Of a stretch of 64,000 bases of DNA, positions 32,750 to 44,229 are shown in pieces. The first letter of the stretch is position 1; each line of letters opens with the position of its first letter. Position numbers and translations under genes: made by a program. Origin of the DNA: Bretschneidera sinensis (Eukaryota; Streptophyta; Magnoliopsida; Brassicales; Akaniaceae); the NCBI GenBank assembly GCA_023935145.1, contig CM043705.1:18130501-18194500 (forward strand), read 5' to 3'. The notes under the pieces were generated by a model that saw only the letters and a program-made list of their open reading frames with translations, had not been told where the DNA came from and made no database searches.

Positions 32750-34680
32750 GATGTTGTAAGAAGAGAAACAAGTCAGCTAATTCTTGATTATACCAGGGGC
32801 CCTCCGAGGGTTGAAGTCGAATCAGCTAATGCAACTGCAAGTTCAAGAGTGAATAAACGTGTGCTACAAAGTGGAAGAAAGTGTATGAATGTCTCCTCTA
32901 GGCTGCCTCCAAAGCCTAAGCCTCCTAGAAAGAAGATGAAGCCAAGGTCTGAAGTATGGCATCACTTTGTCAAAACTTAGGATGAAGAAGGTAATGTGAA
33001 AGGTAAGTGCATGTACTGTGATACATTGATTGTTGCTAATTCAAAATCCAATGGCACATCCGCTCTAAAGACTCACATGAATTCATGTGAAAAAATTTCG
33101 CATCACATAGATCTTAGTCAATCAGGACTTTTGGTCCAATCATCCATTGAAGGGAGTAATGAGGGGACTATATGCACTTGGAAATTTGATCAAGAGGCTA
33201 TTAGAAAGGCTTTGATATTTATGATCATTGTTAATGAGTTGCCATTCAAATTTGTTGATGGGGAAGGTTTTAAGCATTTGATGCATGCTACATGTCTTAG
33301 ATTTCATATACCATCTAGATGGACGATTGGTAGGGATGTTTATCAAATTTATGTAGATGAGATGTTGAAATTTAAGTATTTTTTGAAAAAAAAAAAATCA
33401 TCTCAAAGAATCTATCTTACCACTGACACTTGGATTTCATTGCAAACAATCAACTATTCTTATTGCCCACTTTATAGATAATGATTGAAAATTGAATAAA
33501 AAGATCTTGAGTTTTCATCCAATTACAAGTCATAGAGATGAGGTCATTGGCAAAGCAGTAGAGAAATGCTTGCTTAATTGGAGGATTGATAGTATATTTA
33601 CTATTACAGTTGATAATGCATCCTCAAATGACAAAGTAGTGGAATACTTGGGGAACATATTAAATCGTTGGAAAACTAGCATTGTAAATGGCAAATATTT
33701 TAATATGAGGTGTATTGCCGATATTATCAATCTAGTTGTGGTTGATGGACCGACTGAAAAGAGTGATTCAGTTGCTCATGTTAGGGTGTAGTTAGATATG
33801 TGAGGCAATCTCCAGCTAAGTTGCCACAATTTAAAAAATGTGTTGAGGATGAAAAGATAGAAAGCAAAGTTAGGTTGTGTTTAGATGTTTGCACTAGGTG
33901 GAATTCCACATATTTGATGTTGGATGCAGCTGAAAATATGAGGTTGTCTTTGATAGGTTTGGGGACTTAAAGAATGAGCCTATGGTGAATGAGCTTACCA
34001 AACATGGGAAAGGGATGCCTACTGTAACTGATTGGCAAAATGTGAGGAGGTTAGTGGGCTTTTACATCACTTTTATAAGTTAACTCTATGGGTTTCAGGG
34101 TCTTTTTATGTCACATCCAACATCTTTTTTAGTAAGATTGATTGCTTTTTGCAAGAGTGGTCAAACAATGATGATTTTGAGTTGAATATGATGGCTGATA
34201 AAATGAAGGAAAAGTGTGACGAATATTGGGGAAACACATGCTCATTTATGTTGTAATTGTTCTTGACCCTCGACACAAATTAGGATATGTGCCATATATT
34301 TTTACATGAATGTATGGAGTTGATAAGGGTAAGGCTATGACAAAAATTGCAAGGAATGCCATAGAGGAGCTTTTTTATGATTACAAAAGAATAATGCAAC
34401 CTCAAAGTGGGGAATCTAGTAACCGTAAGAAAAGTTAAGGCTCATGCGCAACTATGATACCAGGGAAACAAATGAGAATAAGTAATTTGTATGAGAGTTT
34501 TTGCAATGAGATAGGAGGTATGGATGAGACAACTGAGTTGGATAGGTATCTAAGTGAGGCTATTGAGAAGTATGTTGTAGACTTTGATATTTTAGAGTGG
34601 TAGAAACGCAATAGTGTAAGATTTGAAATCCTCTCACAAATGGCTCGTGATGTGTTAGAGCTTAGAAGATAATATAGGGT
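32750..34680 (+). pseudogene. hAT transposase (BED zinc finger), multiply broken
   Basis: hAT transposase excises and reinserts the element by a DDE-type mechanism. An acceptor-like TTTCAG precedes the first exon text near 32750. The BED finger at about 32950-33095 shows EVWHHFVKT, KGKCMYCDTLIVANSKSNG and ALKTHMNSC, the C2...H-C pattern. Further text: CLRFHIPSRWTIGRDVYQIY, QRIYLTTDTWISLQ, then after a shift FTITVDNASSNDKVVEYLG and FNMRCIADIINLVV. Later fragments in several frames read KLTLWVSGSFYVTSNIFF, VLDPRHKLGYV and LDRYLSEAIEKYVVDFDI. The C-terminal dimerisation block normally ending in SAFSxGGRVL is missing. There are at least five stops and several shifts, so it cannot be active. Confidence 0.85.
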
Positions 34681-35204
34681 AATGGGGTGGGATGCATTTT
34701 AACTCTTTTCAAGTGCTGGATGTCAACTTTTCACTTGACAGCACCTGCATTTCAAATTCAAGTGCAAGATGCCTCTTGTTTTGTTCATTGATGCCAATTT
34801 CTTTGCTTTGTTTAATTGTTTGTAATTTTATTTTGTTTCTCTGAAAATATGTAATGATTTTAGATGGATATGTTTCCCAAGACTTGTTAGTTTGTTGCAA
34901 ACACAAGTATTTTAAACAGGCCATTGAACATAGTTACACAGGACAACACCTATTTTAGGGTTTCAGCTATTTTTTAATAAAAAAATTAATGAATTATTGT
35001 TAAACTGGCCATTTGAACGCGTGTTAATTTTGCCCAAAACTAAAATAAAACCCAAAACCGAATCGATTTTAATTCAGTTAGTTCAGTGGAAAACCGAAAT
35101 TTATTTTTGTAAATTCGGTTTTTCAAAAATTCAAAATTCGGTTTTCGGTTATTTCAATTAGTATAACCGAACTGAAAAACCGAATGGTCACCCTTACTTC
35201 TCTT

Positions 35205-35769
35205 TCTTCGATTAGGGAGTAAGAGATGAAGCTATTTAGGAAAAGAAAGTCAGAACAAAAGCTATGAAGATTTCAGAAGCAAAGTTAAATTATTTGAGAA
35301 CTTGAAGAAAGCCCACAACGAGCTGTTAATCAAAATCCAAGAAAAAAATTCAAAAATTGTGAAACAAGTTGGAGATTAAAAAAAATGAAAGTGAGACAAA
35401 GGAATGAGAAAGTCGGAGAGAGAAAGGAAATAGAGACGACATAGAGAAGAAGGAATATGGTTTAGGCGTAAAAACTATTGTCTTATGTTGTGTGTTTTGT
35501 GAATCTTGGCCATCTCAGCAATCTTTTGCCACTTTACCATGTTGATATAGCATTTCATGGATAAATTTGATATAAAGCTGGCATTAAGATCAAAATAGGA
35601 CAAAATCATGAATTGGTGATATGATTTAGGAAAAGTTTTTCTTAGGGTAGTCTCTCATAAAAATAGCTCACTAAGCATCAATTCTCATACCTATAGTGAG
35701 GATACATACTCAACAACGCCTTTTTAAAGCATTGGTCTTACGTTAGGGAAAGTATTTATTAAAGAAAAC
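35205..35769. other. Flank between the hAT element and the Athila-like remnants
   Basis: No complete gene. About 35264-35384 on the plus strand reads a short helical stretch (RSKVKLFENLKKAHNELLIK) that ends in a stop, perhaps a relic of a coiled-coil gene. The rest is AT-rich without recognisable content. Confidence 0.45.
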
Positions 35770-36111
35770 CTAAGTCATCTCATTCCATGACCCAATAGAT
35801 CGTGGTATCAGTGAGTATAGCCAACTCTTAGCTCTATCCTTCAAAGAGAAAGGAAAGAACTTAAGTCTCACAATGTCATAAATTGCATTTTGACTATGAA
35901 AAGTCGCAACTACTTCTTCAAACTCCCTAATGTGCACATATGGATTTTCATTTTCCAAGCCATAAAATGTAGGGAGTAACTGTATCATCCCTGTTTTAAA
36001 ATCCAGTTGGCGAGTATTAGCTGGAAACATGATGCATGATGGTGCGGCTATGCGTGTAGGGTGGAGGTAATCCTGAAGGGTCCTAGTGGGTTGATCTCCG
36101 TGTTCACTCAT
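35770..36111 (-). pseudogene. Athila-like Gypsy gag, 5' part only
   Basis: The frame starts MSEHGDQPTRTLQDYLHPTR and continues with MFPANTRQLDFKTGMIQLLP, NENPYVHIREFEEVVATF and FPFSLKDRAKSWLYSLIP, the capsid segment of plant Gypsy elements that I associate with Athila. Only about 113 codons remain before homology ends. It lies downstream (minus strand) of the LTR at 36394-37940 and its primer site, the correct 5' order. Confidence 0.75.
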
Positions 36112-36372
36112 TTCTTCAAGACTAGATGGATTATCAAATAAAGGATTTAAAAAGTTTGATTATGACTCTAGCACAGGCTTACAAGCAAATCTACCCAAGG
36201 CGTCTCTATATCTATGCATGTAAGGTAAAAAATAATAATAATAAATACTACAAAAAGAAAGAAGAGAAAAAGAAGAAAAAAAAATAATGTGGCAAGCTAA
36301 AAGAATGAACGAAGTTACCACCTTTCCAAACTACTGAAAAGAAAAACTATCTAGCAATTCTTCTACTGTCTC

Positions 36373-36393
36373 CCCGGCAACGACGTCAAAATT
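36373..36393 (-). other. Primer binding site next to the Athila-like LTR
   Basis: On the minus strand TTTGACGTCGTTGCCGGGGA resembles the TGGCGCCGTTGCCGGGGA site complementary to tRNA-Asp that many plant Gypsy elements use. It marks the gag side of the LTR. Confidence 0.7.
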
Positions 36394-37940
36394 TGATTAC
36401 GCCCAAAGAATAACATAGTAGTTGTAGCACAGCTTTGGGGTGTCGATTCCACAGAGAGACAAATTTAAAGAATAGTAGAAGGAACAAAGAAACTAAAGAA
36501 AAATATAAAGTAAAGCAAAGTGACTAACGGAGAAAGTATTCAAATTTGACAAACGGTAAAGCGTCAGGAATCCATTGCATAAATATGGTATTTTAATTAT
36601 TCTTAATTTATTGAATAACTCAATTGAGAACTCAAATCCCAAAATTCTCAATCGGAGGTGTAGATTTATAAACCAAGAATAAACCAAATGTAACCCTTTG
36701 AAAAATCATTCACTACTTTTAAAATACGTAAATTATTATCTTTATTGAGAAAATCCAACGACGACAATATACTCGGGAAGCGATATTGCAGCAAAGAATT
36801 AAATCAATATAGATAAATAATTGATCCAAACATAATCAAAGAGCTAATCAATTCAATAGAGAAAGCATGACAGAATCCATAAACAAAATAAATTCTACGA
36901 TTATTTGGAAAAGAAAACATCACTAATGAATTGAGAATGATAAAACAAAAGAATTTTAGTAATTGAAAATCAAATACATAAATTAAAAAATAAACGAAAA
37001 TGCTATCTACTATGCAAGTTCATCCTTAGCCCCACTTGAGAATTTAGTTACCCATAAAAATAATGGACATCAAAAATCTCAAGAGAAAAATGAGAGCAAA
37101 CATTAAAGTGCTAAACATTAAACTTTAAAACCTAAAAGAAAGAAATTAAAATTAACAATACATGGAGAGAGAAATTCCACTCGCAGCTGCTGTGCGATAC
37201 TCCCCCCTATTGGTAGCAAAATCCTCCATATTGCACCCCTTGGTAGCACAGCCTCTAAGATTGCACACCTTTTTGATGAAGTGAAATGGGGCTTTTATAG
37301 GGAAAATCCATGAGTGCAACGTGTTTTCAATCCGATGTGGGATGTGGGATATAGAATGTGTTTGCAACCGATGTGGGATATGGGATTTAAGCCTTCACAT
37401 GCCCTTCAAAACTTCTGCCCACGCTGAAATCACGCACAACCTGACTTTGTCTACTAAAACTTCCATAACTTTCTCTAGAAAAATTATATTTATGAGCCGT
37501 AAAATTCCCCAAAAAATAGACATCTGGATCTTTCCAAGCATATATGGCTCATCTCTTGGTTCTTCCTAAATCATTACAGTTTTATCCACAAAAATCACTT
37601 CTACCATGCTGAAATTACGCACAGCCTGACCTTTGCCTACTAAAACTGTCATAACTTTCTCTAGAAAAATCATATTTATGAGCCGTAAAATTCCCCAGAA
37701 AATAAACATCTGAATCTTTCCAAGCATATATGGTTCATCTCCTGGTTCTTCCTAAATCAATACAGTTTAATCCACAAAAATGACTGATCTGTACGGGAAA
37801 TTCTGGCAATTTAGTGAAACTCCTTTCCAAGTGCTTGTAAACTTGTAAAACAAAAACAAAAAAAAAACAACTCAAAGTAACAAATTCCTAAGCTAACAAA
37901 TGTAAATTAAGGGGCTAAAATATGCAATATTTGGCACTCA
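36394..37940 (-). repeat. Athila-like LTR shared by two partial elements
   Basis: On the minus strand it starts TGAGTGCCAAATATTGC and ends GGGCGTAATCA. One side has a primer site and gag (5'-LTR context). The other has a purine tract and 3' internal sequence (3'-LTR context). It contains a 186-bp internal tandem duplication at about 37426-37797. Confidence 0.75.
37426..37797. repeat. 186-bp tandem duplication in the Athila-like LTR
   Basis: GAAATCACGCACAACCTGAC at 37426 and GAAATTACGCACAGCCTGAC at 37612 start two copies. Each contains CATAACTTTCTCTAGAAAAA and ATGAGCCGTAAAATTCCCCA. Confidence 0.9.
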
Positions 37941-39350
37941 TCCAATACCCCTAAACTTACATTTTGCTAGTCCCTTAGCAAAACAAAATAAAAAAAAAAC
38001 TAAATGAAAAACAAAGAACACAAAGATAAATCCATCATTCATGGTGTCCAAAAATTTAAGTAGCACCCAAAACCATGATATTCATTCATGAGCAAGCTTA
38101 AAATATAAACCTATCTTCGCGATGAATAAAAATTTTAAAATCTAATTACTTACAAAGGTAGGCTAAGGCATCACAAGTCTGACTCAGTGTAAAGTGAATT
38201 AGTATATAAAGATGAAGCCTCCAAATAACTTAAATGTGCAATGTCTCCATGTCTCAAGATTCACAGAATTTCTCATTAGAATGAACAACGATGGTATAGT
38301 TTTATTTTCTTCTCTCTTTTATTATAAGACTCTGTTATATTTAGTTCCCTTTAGCTTTCTTATTGACCCATGTAGCGAGTGTTGAGTTAATGACTCCCAA
38401 ACCAGATGGTTTTAGGGCATTAGGTGTAAAGACACCCCTAAGGACTTACTAACTCGAGTCAAAAAGGCTACGAAGCTAAACTGGTTTTAATGTTACCTAG
38501 CAAGATTATCACCTTTTGACGTGAACACTCACTGCTTATTGAGGCAAGAGGTCCAGTTACTCAGTGGAAAGTTTCTCAATGATCATTACGAATAAAATTC
38601 CCACCCTTTGACGTGAACACTCACTGTTTACTGAGGCAAGAGGTCCAGTTACTCAGTGGAAAGTTTATTAATGATCATCATGAACATTTTTCTCTTTTCG
38701 TGCAATTTTTTTTAAAATTTTTATTTATACTACTTTCTATGCCAAAGTGTTTATCCAACAAGTCATCCAGTTTCAGTGAAGTCATGGAAACATACACATT
38801 AAAATCACATGTCATACCTTACACTATTTTGTGCTAATGTGCTCGTGTCAAATTAGATCAAACATGTGAATTCTCAAATGCCTAAAGTAAGTAACAAAAT
38901 TTTAAAATTCTATCATCAAATCATGTGTTCAAGATTTTAAGCTCACCAATGACATCACATCACAGTATTCGCTTAGATCAACCAAAATTTCAAAACAATC
39001 ATGAACATGCATTTATCTTTTCAATAATATATAAAAAAACTGGGACAAAATGTGTGTGAATGTGTCTCCCATATCTCCAAACTTAAAGTACATAGTGTCC
39101 CCAATGTGTGAATAACATGGAAAGAGCTGACTTGGGAGATAGAGAACTAGCTGGACTGGCATGGCTCATTGCACACCCCCAAACTTGAACTGATAAACAC
39201 ATAGTCCCTGAAAAAGAAATACTAAAGTAATACTGGAAAACAAAAAAATATTAAAAATAAACACTAACAAGAAATATGAAAAACAATAAAAACAAAAGGA
39301 TATGTTGTGGAATGCCTCCCATGAGCGCTAAGTTTAACGTTTTCAGTCAG
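37941..39350 (-). other. Athila-like 3' internal region and polypurine tract
   Basis: The minus strand ends in GTAAGTTTAGGGGTATTGGA (37941-37960), a polypurine-like tract touching the LTR. No pol coding text is present between it and the protease/RT-start fragment at 39353, so RT, RNase H and integrase are deleted. A 92-bp tandem duplication lies at about 38513-38696 (GTGAACACTCACTG at 38521 and 38613). Confidence 0.65.
38513..38696. repeat. 92-bp tandem duplication
   Basis: Two copies of a unit containing TTTGACGTGAACACTCACTG and GAGGCAAGAGGTCCAGTTAC, 92 bp apart, in the 3' internal region of the Athila-like element. Confidence 0.9.
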
Positions 39351-39352
39351 AT

Positions 39353-40607
39353 TCAAGTGTCACCTGGACCAAGGAAAACATACTTTAAACCCTTAGGCAG
39401 AGGCTTCAATTCAACTTTGGGTGCTTCCATACTTGAAAGAATTTGTTTTGCACTTCTCTCAAGCAACTCCTCAAACTTTGGTTGCCATACCCGAGTGTCA
39501 TAATCCTGAGTTCTATAAAAAATAACACAAACATCAACTACATCAGATGGATCATTGATAGAATCAAACTCATAATTAACAAGAAAATACTCAAGAGGAT
39601 CAAAATCATGAGCTATAGAAACTCCCTTATCCATGAGTGAGTCAATCATGTATATATGATGACTCTCGTCATCATTTTCTAGCTGTTTTGCAATGGAAGA
39701 TATTCACCTCAAGGGTCATGTTTCCAAAAGACAGCTTCATGAGCCTATTCCTGTAATTAATAAGAGCATTAGCAGTGGCAAGGAACGGCCTACCTAAAAT
39801 CAAAGGAATTTTAAAAGTAGTATCAACAACAGAGCTAGTGTTAAGGATTAAAAAATCAACAGGATAATAAAATTTGTCAATTTGAATTAGAACATCCTCT
39901 ACCACACCCCGGGGTACTTTGACTGAACGATCAGCCAATTGCAATACCACAGTGGTTGGTTTGATTTCTCCCAACCCCAACTGTAAATAAATAAAATATG
40001 GCATTAGATTCACGCTAGCTCCTAAATCTAGCAAAGCTTGCCCGAACTCATGATTTCCAATGCCACATGCAATGGTTGGTTAACCAGGATCCTTGTACTT
40101 GGGAGGAATTCGCTGCTCAATTAGAGCACTAACTTGCTCTATCAGGAACACTGTCTTCTTCACATGGTGCTTCCTCTTAATTGTACACAAATCCTTGAGA
40201 ACTTTTACATAAGTAGGAACTTGTTTAATCAAATGCAAAAGAGGAAGATTGATTTTTACTTGCCTTAGATTCTTTAGGATTTCATTGTTTGGATCCAGAG
40301 TTCATTTTTCTTGATTTTAAAGCTTGAGGGAATGGTACCTTAACAGGACTCTTTGTCACCGCAGGTTCCTTGGGCAGCTTGGCATCACTACTATCTTGAC
40401 CGTTTTCCACATCCTCTGATTTGTTCATTGTTAGGATCTGTAATGATTTACCACTTCATGTCATAATGGCATTCACATCCTTCAAATTCTTTTGCGCCAT
40501 GTGCTGACCATAGGGTGTGGACTGAGCTTGAGAAGGGACTTTACCTCGCTCATTCACACTCAAGGAGCTCATCAATTTGGACACTTGGCTCTTTATCTCC
40601 TTATTTT
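39353..40607 (-). pseudogene. Athila-like gag end, protease and start of RT, broken
   Basis: 40034-39672 is the protease: MLDLGASVNLMPYFIYLQLG (the family triad DxGAS), VPRGVVEDVLIQIDKFYYPV, IPLILGRPFLATANALINY. Upstream text to about 40600 matches the gag-protease linker (LSVNERGKVPSQAQS, INLPLLHLIKQVPTYVKVL), with stops near 40081, 40309 and 40459. 39649-39353 ends with PKVELKPLPKGLKYVFLGPG, the lead-in to RT, and is then truncated. The gag fragment at 35770 lies on the wrong side for this to be one simple element. Confidence 0.75.
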
Positions 40608-40721
40608 CTCAATAAACTTAATGTCAAAACACTTCTCGAATCATTATTGACATATGAGATGGAAAAAATGAATCCCGGTGCCAACGATGATAAGATGAAG
40701 AAAAAGAAAATGATTGCACTC
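40608..40721 (+). pseudogene. Scrap of Sirevirus-like Copia gag
   Basis: About 114 bp encode SLLTYEMEKMNPGANDDKMK and match the gag of the Copia element at 9250-9366 at most positions. It is bordered by Athila-like sequence on the left and by a Gypsy LTR starting at 40722 on the right. It probably marks the insertion target of that Gypsy element. Confidence 0.75.
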
Positions 40722-40962
40722 TGTAATACCCTTATTTGTAAAGTAAAGGTAAAGAAGTACTTTAATAAATATGACAAAGAGTTAAAATAATATAGGTATT
40801 TTGAAATGCGAAAAGTCAATTTTTTAAAAAACCGTTTTAAGAAAAACAAAATTTTGGGACGTAGACATCCAGAAAAGAAAAGAAAAAAAATTTGGATGCG
40901 AACATCCAGAAGAAACTAGAAGAAATAAAAGAAAAAAATGTTTAAAAAAAAACTTAAAACGT

Positions 40963-41012
40963 GGCAGCAGGTGCGGCAGCAGGTGCGGCAGCAGGTGACA
41001 GCACCTGCTGCC
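40963..41012. repeat. 12-bp tandem repeat ending in an 11-bp-stem hairpin
   Basis: GGCAGCAGGTGC occurs three times (40963, 40975, 40987, the last with a changed final base). The third copy pairs with CACCTGCTGCC across a four-base loop ACAG, an 11-bp perfect stem at 40987-41012. Confidence 0.9.
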
Positions 41013-41929
41013 AAATGCAAAATGAAGTTGTGCATGTTGCACAGGTGGAAAAATGTGGAGCCTTTTGAATTAAGGCTGTTGAGGCATCAGTTAGGTTATT
41101 TTGGGTTTCAAATTTTGTGTGTGTGTATATATATACACAATATGTAAATGTTCATTTTTACACTTAACCGAAATTCGTTTATTTTTCCTTCAATTATTCT
41201 ATTTCTTTAAACACTTTGGGACTCAAAGAAATGTTGAAATGGCAAAATTTTGAAGGGGTTTACAGAGGAATTTTATAGAGAGTCACGAGAAGCTATCAGA
41301 AAAATAGAAGGTAATAACATAATGTTTATTTTTGAATTTTTAGCATTCATGAAATTTCCCAGAAGTTGAAGTGAGAATTTTCAAAGGGTGTGGTTTATGA
41401 AGAAATGAAGAAATAATTAGAAATTTAATACAAATATTATGTCAAGTGTTGGCGGTCAGCAACCGGAGGAAATTTCGAAGAAGAACAAAAAGGTAAGGAG
41501 GTGATCTATGGGTAACTTTAAGTGCTACGTGGTGAGTTGGATTTAATTTAAGTAATCTAAATAATAAATCAAATACTAGTGATAATATTAAAATAAATTA
41601 TTAGCTTATGTTTTTTGCGGTAGATAAAATTAAATTGATAGGTGTGATATGAATATTGGACATGTAGAAAAATTATTATGTGAGAAGCAATATTATTAGA
41701 ATAATGAGTTGATTTTAATAATGATGGTGATAAATAAAATTCTTGACGAGTTTTGGTTAATGAATTGATGTGATAAATGAGGAGAAGAAATTTGTGAAAT
41801 TATCAAGCAGAAATTTGAGGAAACACAGGATGGATAAATTTAAATATTTTGAATTCATGTTGTTTTTATATTTCTGTCCATATGCATATTTCACATCATT
41901 GTTCATATGCATATGCATTAAATAAAAAA

Positions 41930-42065
41930 AAAGAACCGGGAAGATAGCTGATTTAATGAAAAATGAAAGAACCGGAAAAACAGCCGGTCTAATGAGAATA
42001 AAAGAACCAGGAAGGCAGCGGGTCTAAATGAGAATGAAAAAACCGAGAAGGCAGCCGGTTTAAGA
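41930..42065. repeat. Degenerate tandem repeat of about 38 bp in the G3 LTR
   Basis: Four diverged copies of a unit like AAAGAACCGGGAAGGCAGCC followed by GGTCTAATGAGAATG. The corresponding part of copy B (62815-62905) has fewer copies. Confidence 0.7.
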
Positions 42066-42720
42066 TAAAAACATCTCGACATGTGGGAAGGCGTTCCCAT
42101 AATAATAATTCATGCATTGCATCTGTTTTACATGTTGATATTTTATTTCTGAAATGTTGTGGATATTATGCATTTATTTTATTTGTAGATAAATGAGTCT
42201 CATAGTGAGACAATTACAGTGAGAAGAAGATATTGAAGTATGATGTGATAGGAATTATTTAAATGTTCGACTATATGTTATTATTCAGTCATACGAGAGA
42301 TAAATGATTAAATATTAAAGGGCTATTTATGAAATTTGAATACTTTTAGTAAATTTAATTCACTGAGCTTGTGAAGCTCATCCTTCATTGTACAATGATT
42401 TCAGGTAGCAGACAGGACAAGTAGTCTGGTGATTTGAGAGTCAGACGAAATCATTTTCTGTAAGCCGTGTACGTGTCAATATCCTCAGATAAATGAGAAA
42501 ATGAAATACAAAAATTTTATTTGTAAATATTCATGCATTTTAAGTTGTATATTATGTTTAAATTAATATCAGATGGATGTGCCTCCCCTGTTGAGGGTTG
42601 ATGATTACAGTAATAATTTATGTTGTTATTATATTTATTATGCATATATGTGTCGTGCTGGGATTTTCAAAATGTGATGACACTGTCTCAAGGGTGGCCA
42701 ACCCGGGATGGGTCGTTCTA

Positions 42721-42737
42721 ATTTCGGTATCAGAGCA
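42721..42737 (+). other. Primer binding site of G3 copy A
   Basis: ATTTCGGTATCAGAGCA follows the LTR. Copy B has ATTTTGGTATCAGAGCA. Both match the initiator-Met type site. Confidence 0.8.
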
Positions 42738-42821
42738 TTAGGTTTTAAGATTCTGTAGACTGCATGAGAACTTAAAAAGTGGAAGATCTAAATAAACTAT
42801 ATTTTAAATGCAGAGTCTGAG

Positions 42822-44216
42822 GATGACATGTGGTCATGCTAGAGCTAGAGGTAGAGTTCTAAATCAGAGGGAACGTGGTATACCCCTAATTTTTAGGAGA
42901 ACTGAAGCAGAAAAAGAAGTGAGTCTGTGGTTCCTGCGAGGCAACATATTGATAGTGCATCTGGTACTAGTAGAGCCGGAAGAGAATATAAGGTTAGGAA
43001 GGATGAATTGAGAGAAGCTCTTAATCGTGCTATAGAAAGGATGAATACAGCTGAAGAAAAGGCTGATAATCTGCAGAGGAGATTAGAGGAAAGAGGTAGA
43101 GTAGAACCTGATGTGGTGAGACGAGAGGTTTATGAGGGAAAAGGGGTGTTTGCACGTGAGATGCAAGGAGATTGTCTTGTGAGATTTCTTAAGTTTAAAC
43201 CTCAGTCTTTTAGAGGATCTATAAATCCTATGGAAGCCGAGCAGTGAATTAGACATGTTGAGAAATATTTTGAAATCTTAACAGTGACATATTGACAGAA
43301 GGTTGCTTTTGCTTCATTTATGCTGGAAGGTGAGGCTTCACAATAGTGGAAAGATATTCTGCCTAGGGTGAGTACACAGGTGGAACAACTGTTAACTTGG
43401 AGTAAGTTTAAGGATGAGTTCTTTGCGAAATACTTTCTAAATACATTTCGAACCCAACAAGAGAGAGATTTTATTCACTTAAGGCAGAATACCTTATCTA
43501 TGGGGGAGTATGATAGTAGATTTATAGCTCTGTCAATATTCTTACCTGAGTTAGTGAATACGAAGGAGAGAAAATGTAAAAGAATTTTAGACGGGTTACA
43601 CTACGAAATTCGATCTAAACTCTCTTACATGGGCATAGGGAATTATACTGTACTTATGGATAAAACGTTACAAATTAAAAAGGATTTGATGGAGTTTAGA
43701 GGTAGGAGAGATTGGCTGAAGAGGTCTAGATTTAAGGGACCTAAAGGTAGTAGCAGTATGGATGTTTAGGATGGGAGACCACCCCAGAGGGGGAGTTCCT
43801 TATCACAAGGAACTGTAGGGCCGAGTTAGAGGCAAACACGATCTGTTGCTTCTATAGCTCAGAGTGATACCAGTGGGACCCCTTGATTTGGGAGATAAGC
43901 TATGGGAATTGGGAGTTATGGTAGAGGAGTAAGTATGCCACCAAGGGGAAGTGGTAATCTAATGTATGATCAAGAGTCAAGGATTTGCTTTAGATGTAAT
44001 CAGACGGGGCATCTATCTTGGAATTGCTCTACGCAGATATGCTTTGTATGTGTTGAGGGAAGACATGTTGTTATAAATTGTCCCATGGGGAAATCTGTTG
44101 ACGTAAACGTTGGAAGTGTTGGAAGAAGATCGGTAGAGAGAGACGGAGAGAGGTGGTGGATCAGGGAATGTACGGGGCAGAAGTCGAGGATCAGTAGCAG
44201 AGCGATGACGTGGTAG
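42822..44216 (+). pseudogene. G3 copy A gag, broken
   Basis: The start near 42822 (MTCGHARARGRVLNQRERG) shifts near 42920 to a frame with a Glu/Arg-rich coiled coil (DELREALNRAIERMNTAEEK, ADNLQRRLEERGR). The capsid-like region at 43100-43770 includes FLKFKPQSFRGSINPMEAEQ, LTWSKFKDEFFAKYF and RTQQERDFIHLRQNTLSMGE. Two zinc knuckles follow: CFRCNQTGHLSWNC (complete) and CFVCVEGRHVVINC (Gly-His changed to Arg-His). Stops occur near 43244, 43294, 43343, 43768, 43827 and 43883. Confidence 0.8.
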
Positions 44217-44229
44217 CTAGTTTTAGTCC

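Larger units (their letters stand above)
6580..35196 (+). mobile_element. Autonomous-type hAT DNA transposon, expanded by nested retrotransposons
   Basis: The left end reads TAAGGGGAGAGCATTG and the right end, reversed, TAAGGGTGACCATTCG. Both carry subterminal arrays of CGGTTTTTCGGTT and its complement (6605-6755 and 35040-35185), a usual hAT feature. Flanking 8-mers CTTCTCCC (6572-6579) and CTTCTCTT (35197-35204) share six of eight bases and look like a mutated TSD. Native sequence is 6580-7172, 20733-21751 and 32512-35196, about 4.3 kb in all and within the normal size of an autonomous hAT. A Copia element inserted at 7173 and a Gypsy element at 21752 fill the rest. The decayed transposase lies in the right arm. 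Confidence 0.7.
40722..42720 (+). repeat. 5' LTR of G3 copy A
   Basis: It starts TGTAATACCCTTATTTG and ends GGGTCGTTCTA, about 2.0 kb, and aligns along its length with 61754-63649. It holds a 12-bp tandem repeat with hairpin (40963-41012) and diverged repeats of a roughly 38-bp unit containing AAAGAACCGG...GCCGGT (41930-42065). Confidence 0.85.
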
